Below are positions 5,135 through 5,726 of a stretch of 5,726 nt of DNA, in pieces. The DNA is from UBA1227 sp045599345. GTDB lineage: Bacteria; Bacillota; Clostridia; Oscillospirales; Acutalibacteraceae. Every line of letters starts with the position of its first letter. The stretch's first letter is position 1. The stretch spans positions 1-5,726 of the forward strand of contig JAZRVV010000016.1 in the NCBI GenBank assembly GCA_045599345.1, given 5' to 3'. A model generated the notes under the pieces. The model saw only the letters and a program-made list of their open reading frames with translations. It was not told the origin of the DNA and made no database searches. The position numbers and the translations under genes were made by a program.

Positions 5135-5726
5135 TTATTCTTCTGTATCCTGTTCTAGCTTGATTTGCTTGATTAGGACTTTTTCAACTCTTCGCTCATC
5201 AGCTTCGAGGATTGTAATACTGATGTTTTCGTATGTGAAACCTTCACCTGGCTCTGGATAGTGTCCGAGTATCTCGATACACCAACCACCAACGGTTTCA
5301 CTCTCAAACTCGCTCTCTGGAAGCTCAAGCTCCTCAAAGAGGTCATCAAGGATCATATCACCATCAACTTCAAAGTCGTCATCGTGTTCGATGAGTTCTT
5401 CTTCGACTTCGTCGCTTTCGTCCCAAATCTCGCCAACAAGCTCCTCGAGTACGTCCTCAAGTGTCACAATACCGTGTGTGCCGCCGTATTCGTTGGTGAC
5501 TATAGCAAGGTGCTGCTTGTTTTTCTTGAGCTCTCTGAGAACGTCAGGGAGTTTCATTGTCTTGTAGACAAAGCAAGGCTCCATGAGAAGGTTCTTGAGG
5601 TTTAACTTGTCGCCATCGGCGAGCGAACGTAAAACGTGGTTTATGTGGAGCACGCCGATGATGTTGTCGATATCGTCCTCATAGACAGGGATTCGGGTGA
5701 AGGAAGTTTCGCGAATGAATTTGCGA
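5135..5726 (-). CDS. CorC/HlyC-type (CNNM family) CBS-domain protein, 5' end outside window
   Basis: The reading frame stays open to the window edge, so only the C-terminal 196 residues are visible; the GTG at 5653 is internal, since RKFIRETSFTRIPVYEDD upstream of it is good CBS sequence. Visible residues 1-100 hold most of a CBS pair, ending in the family signature EYGGTHGIVTLEDVLEELVGE (about 79-99). After an acidic linker, residues 108-189 form the CorC_HlyC (transporter-associated) domain, with VDGDMILDDLFEEL, GGWCIEILGHYPEPGE and ADERRVEKV. Full members run to about 420-450 residues with an N-terminal DUF21 membrane domain and are implicated in Mg2+/Co2+ export or homeostasis, with the CBS pair binding nucleotide; the older 'hemolysin' name is misleading. 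It converges on the operon and shares its terminator. There is no sign of damage. Confidence 0.93.
   Translation of the reverse strand, partial: RKFIRETSFTRIPVYEDDIDNIIGVLHINHVLRSLADGDKLNLKNLLMEPCFVYKTMKLPDVLRELKKNKQHLAIVTNEYGGTHGIVTLEDVLEELVGEIWDESDEVEEELIEHDDDFEVDGDMILDDLFEELELPESEFESETVGGWCIEILGHYPEPGEGFTYENISITILEADERRVEKVLIKQIKLEQDTEE

Noticed and set aside
4878..5605. Plus-strand reading frames 4878-5261 and 5261-5605.
   Set aside because: They lie antisense to the CorC-like gene or out of frame with the bilin-reductase-like gene, cross the terminator, and have low-complexity, non-homologous translations.
5135..5653. Complete 172-residue CBS protein starting at GTG 5653.
   Set aside because: The frame remains open to the window edge and the upstream residues continue the CBS domain, so the GTG is an internal Val and the gene is cut by the window.
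1..5726. Mobile elements, CRISPR arrays, tRNA or rRNA genes.
   Set aside because: No terminal inverted repeats, transposase, regularly spaced repeats or cloverleaf-like sequences were seen.

Overview
The window is compact bacterial DNA with a fairly low GC content, short intergenic gaps and Shine-Dalgarno-led genes. No gene identifies the species. The CorC/HlyC-type CBS protein at the right edge (EYGGTHGIVTLEDVLEELVGE motif), the O-antigen-ligase-like polymerase and the TetR-led operon look most like a Clostridia-type Firmicute or a similar anaerobe. That placement is inference.

Layout: (1) 17-1354 (+) is a polytopic membrane protein of the O-antigen ligase/polymerase (Wzy_C) family. It ends inside its own terminator hairpin (1332-1366). 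(2) A promoter with an extended -10 (1351-1379) starts within the 3' arm of that hairpin, and a 14-bp palindrome (1387-1400) just downstream is a candidate operator. (3) Five closely packed (+) genes follow: a TetR-type repressor (1416-1943), an atypical SDR resembling divinyl-reductase/NmrA-like proteins (1983-2888), a DUF1295/steroid-5-alpha-reductase-like membrane enzyme (2890-3768), an unrecognised six-helix membrane protein (3771-4415), and a 220-residue soluble protein that resembles ferredoxin-dependent bilin reductases (4433-5095). (4) A strong hairpin (5100-5130), probably bidirectional, ends the operon. (5) The 3' part of a CorC/HlyC-type (CNNM) gene converges on it from the minus strand (5135-5726, 5' end outside the window).

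The most interesting part is the 1416-5095 operon. A self-controlled repressor appears to govern an NAD(P)-binding reductase, a membrane-embedded reductase-like protein, an orphan membrane protein and a bilin-reductase-like protein. Two of the three enzymes belong to, or resemble, families that reduce tetrapyrroles (divinyl reductase/biliverdin-IX-beta reductase-like SDR; PcyA/HY2-like fold). One testable reading is an inducible pathway that reduces or detoxifies a tetrapyrrole, or another unsaturated polycyclic or lipid compound. The family resemblances are read by eye from motifs, and the substrate is unknown.
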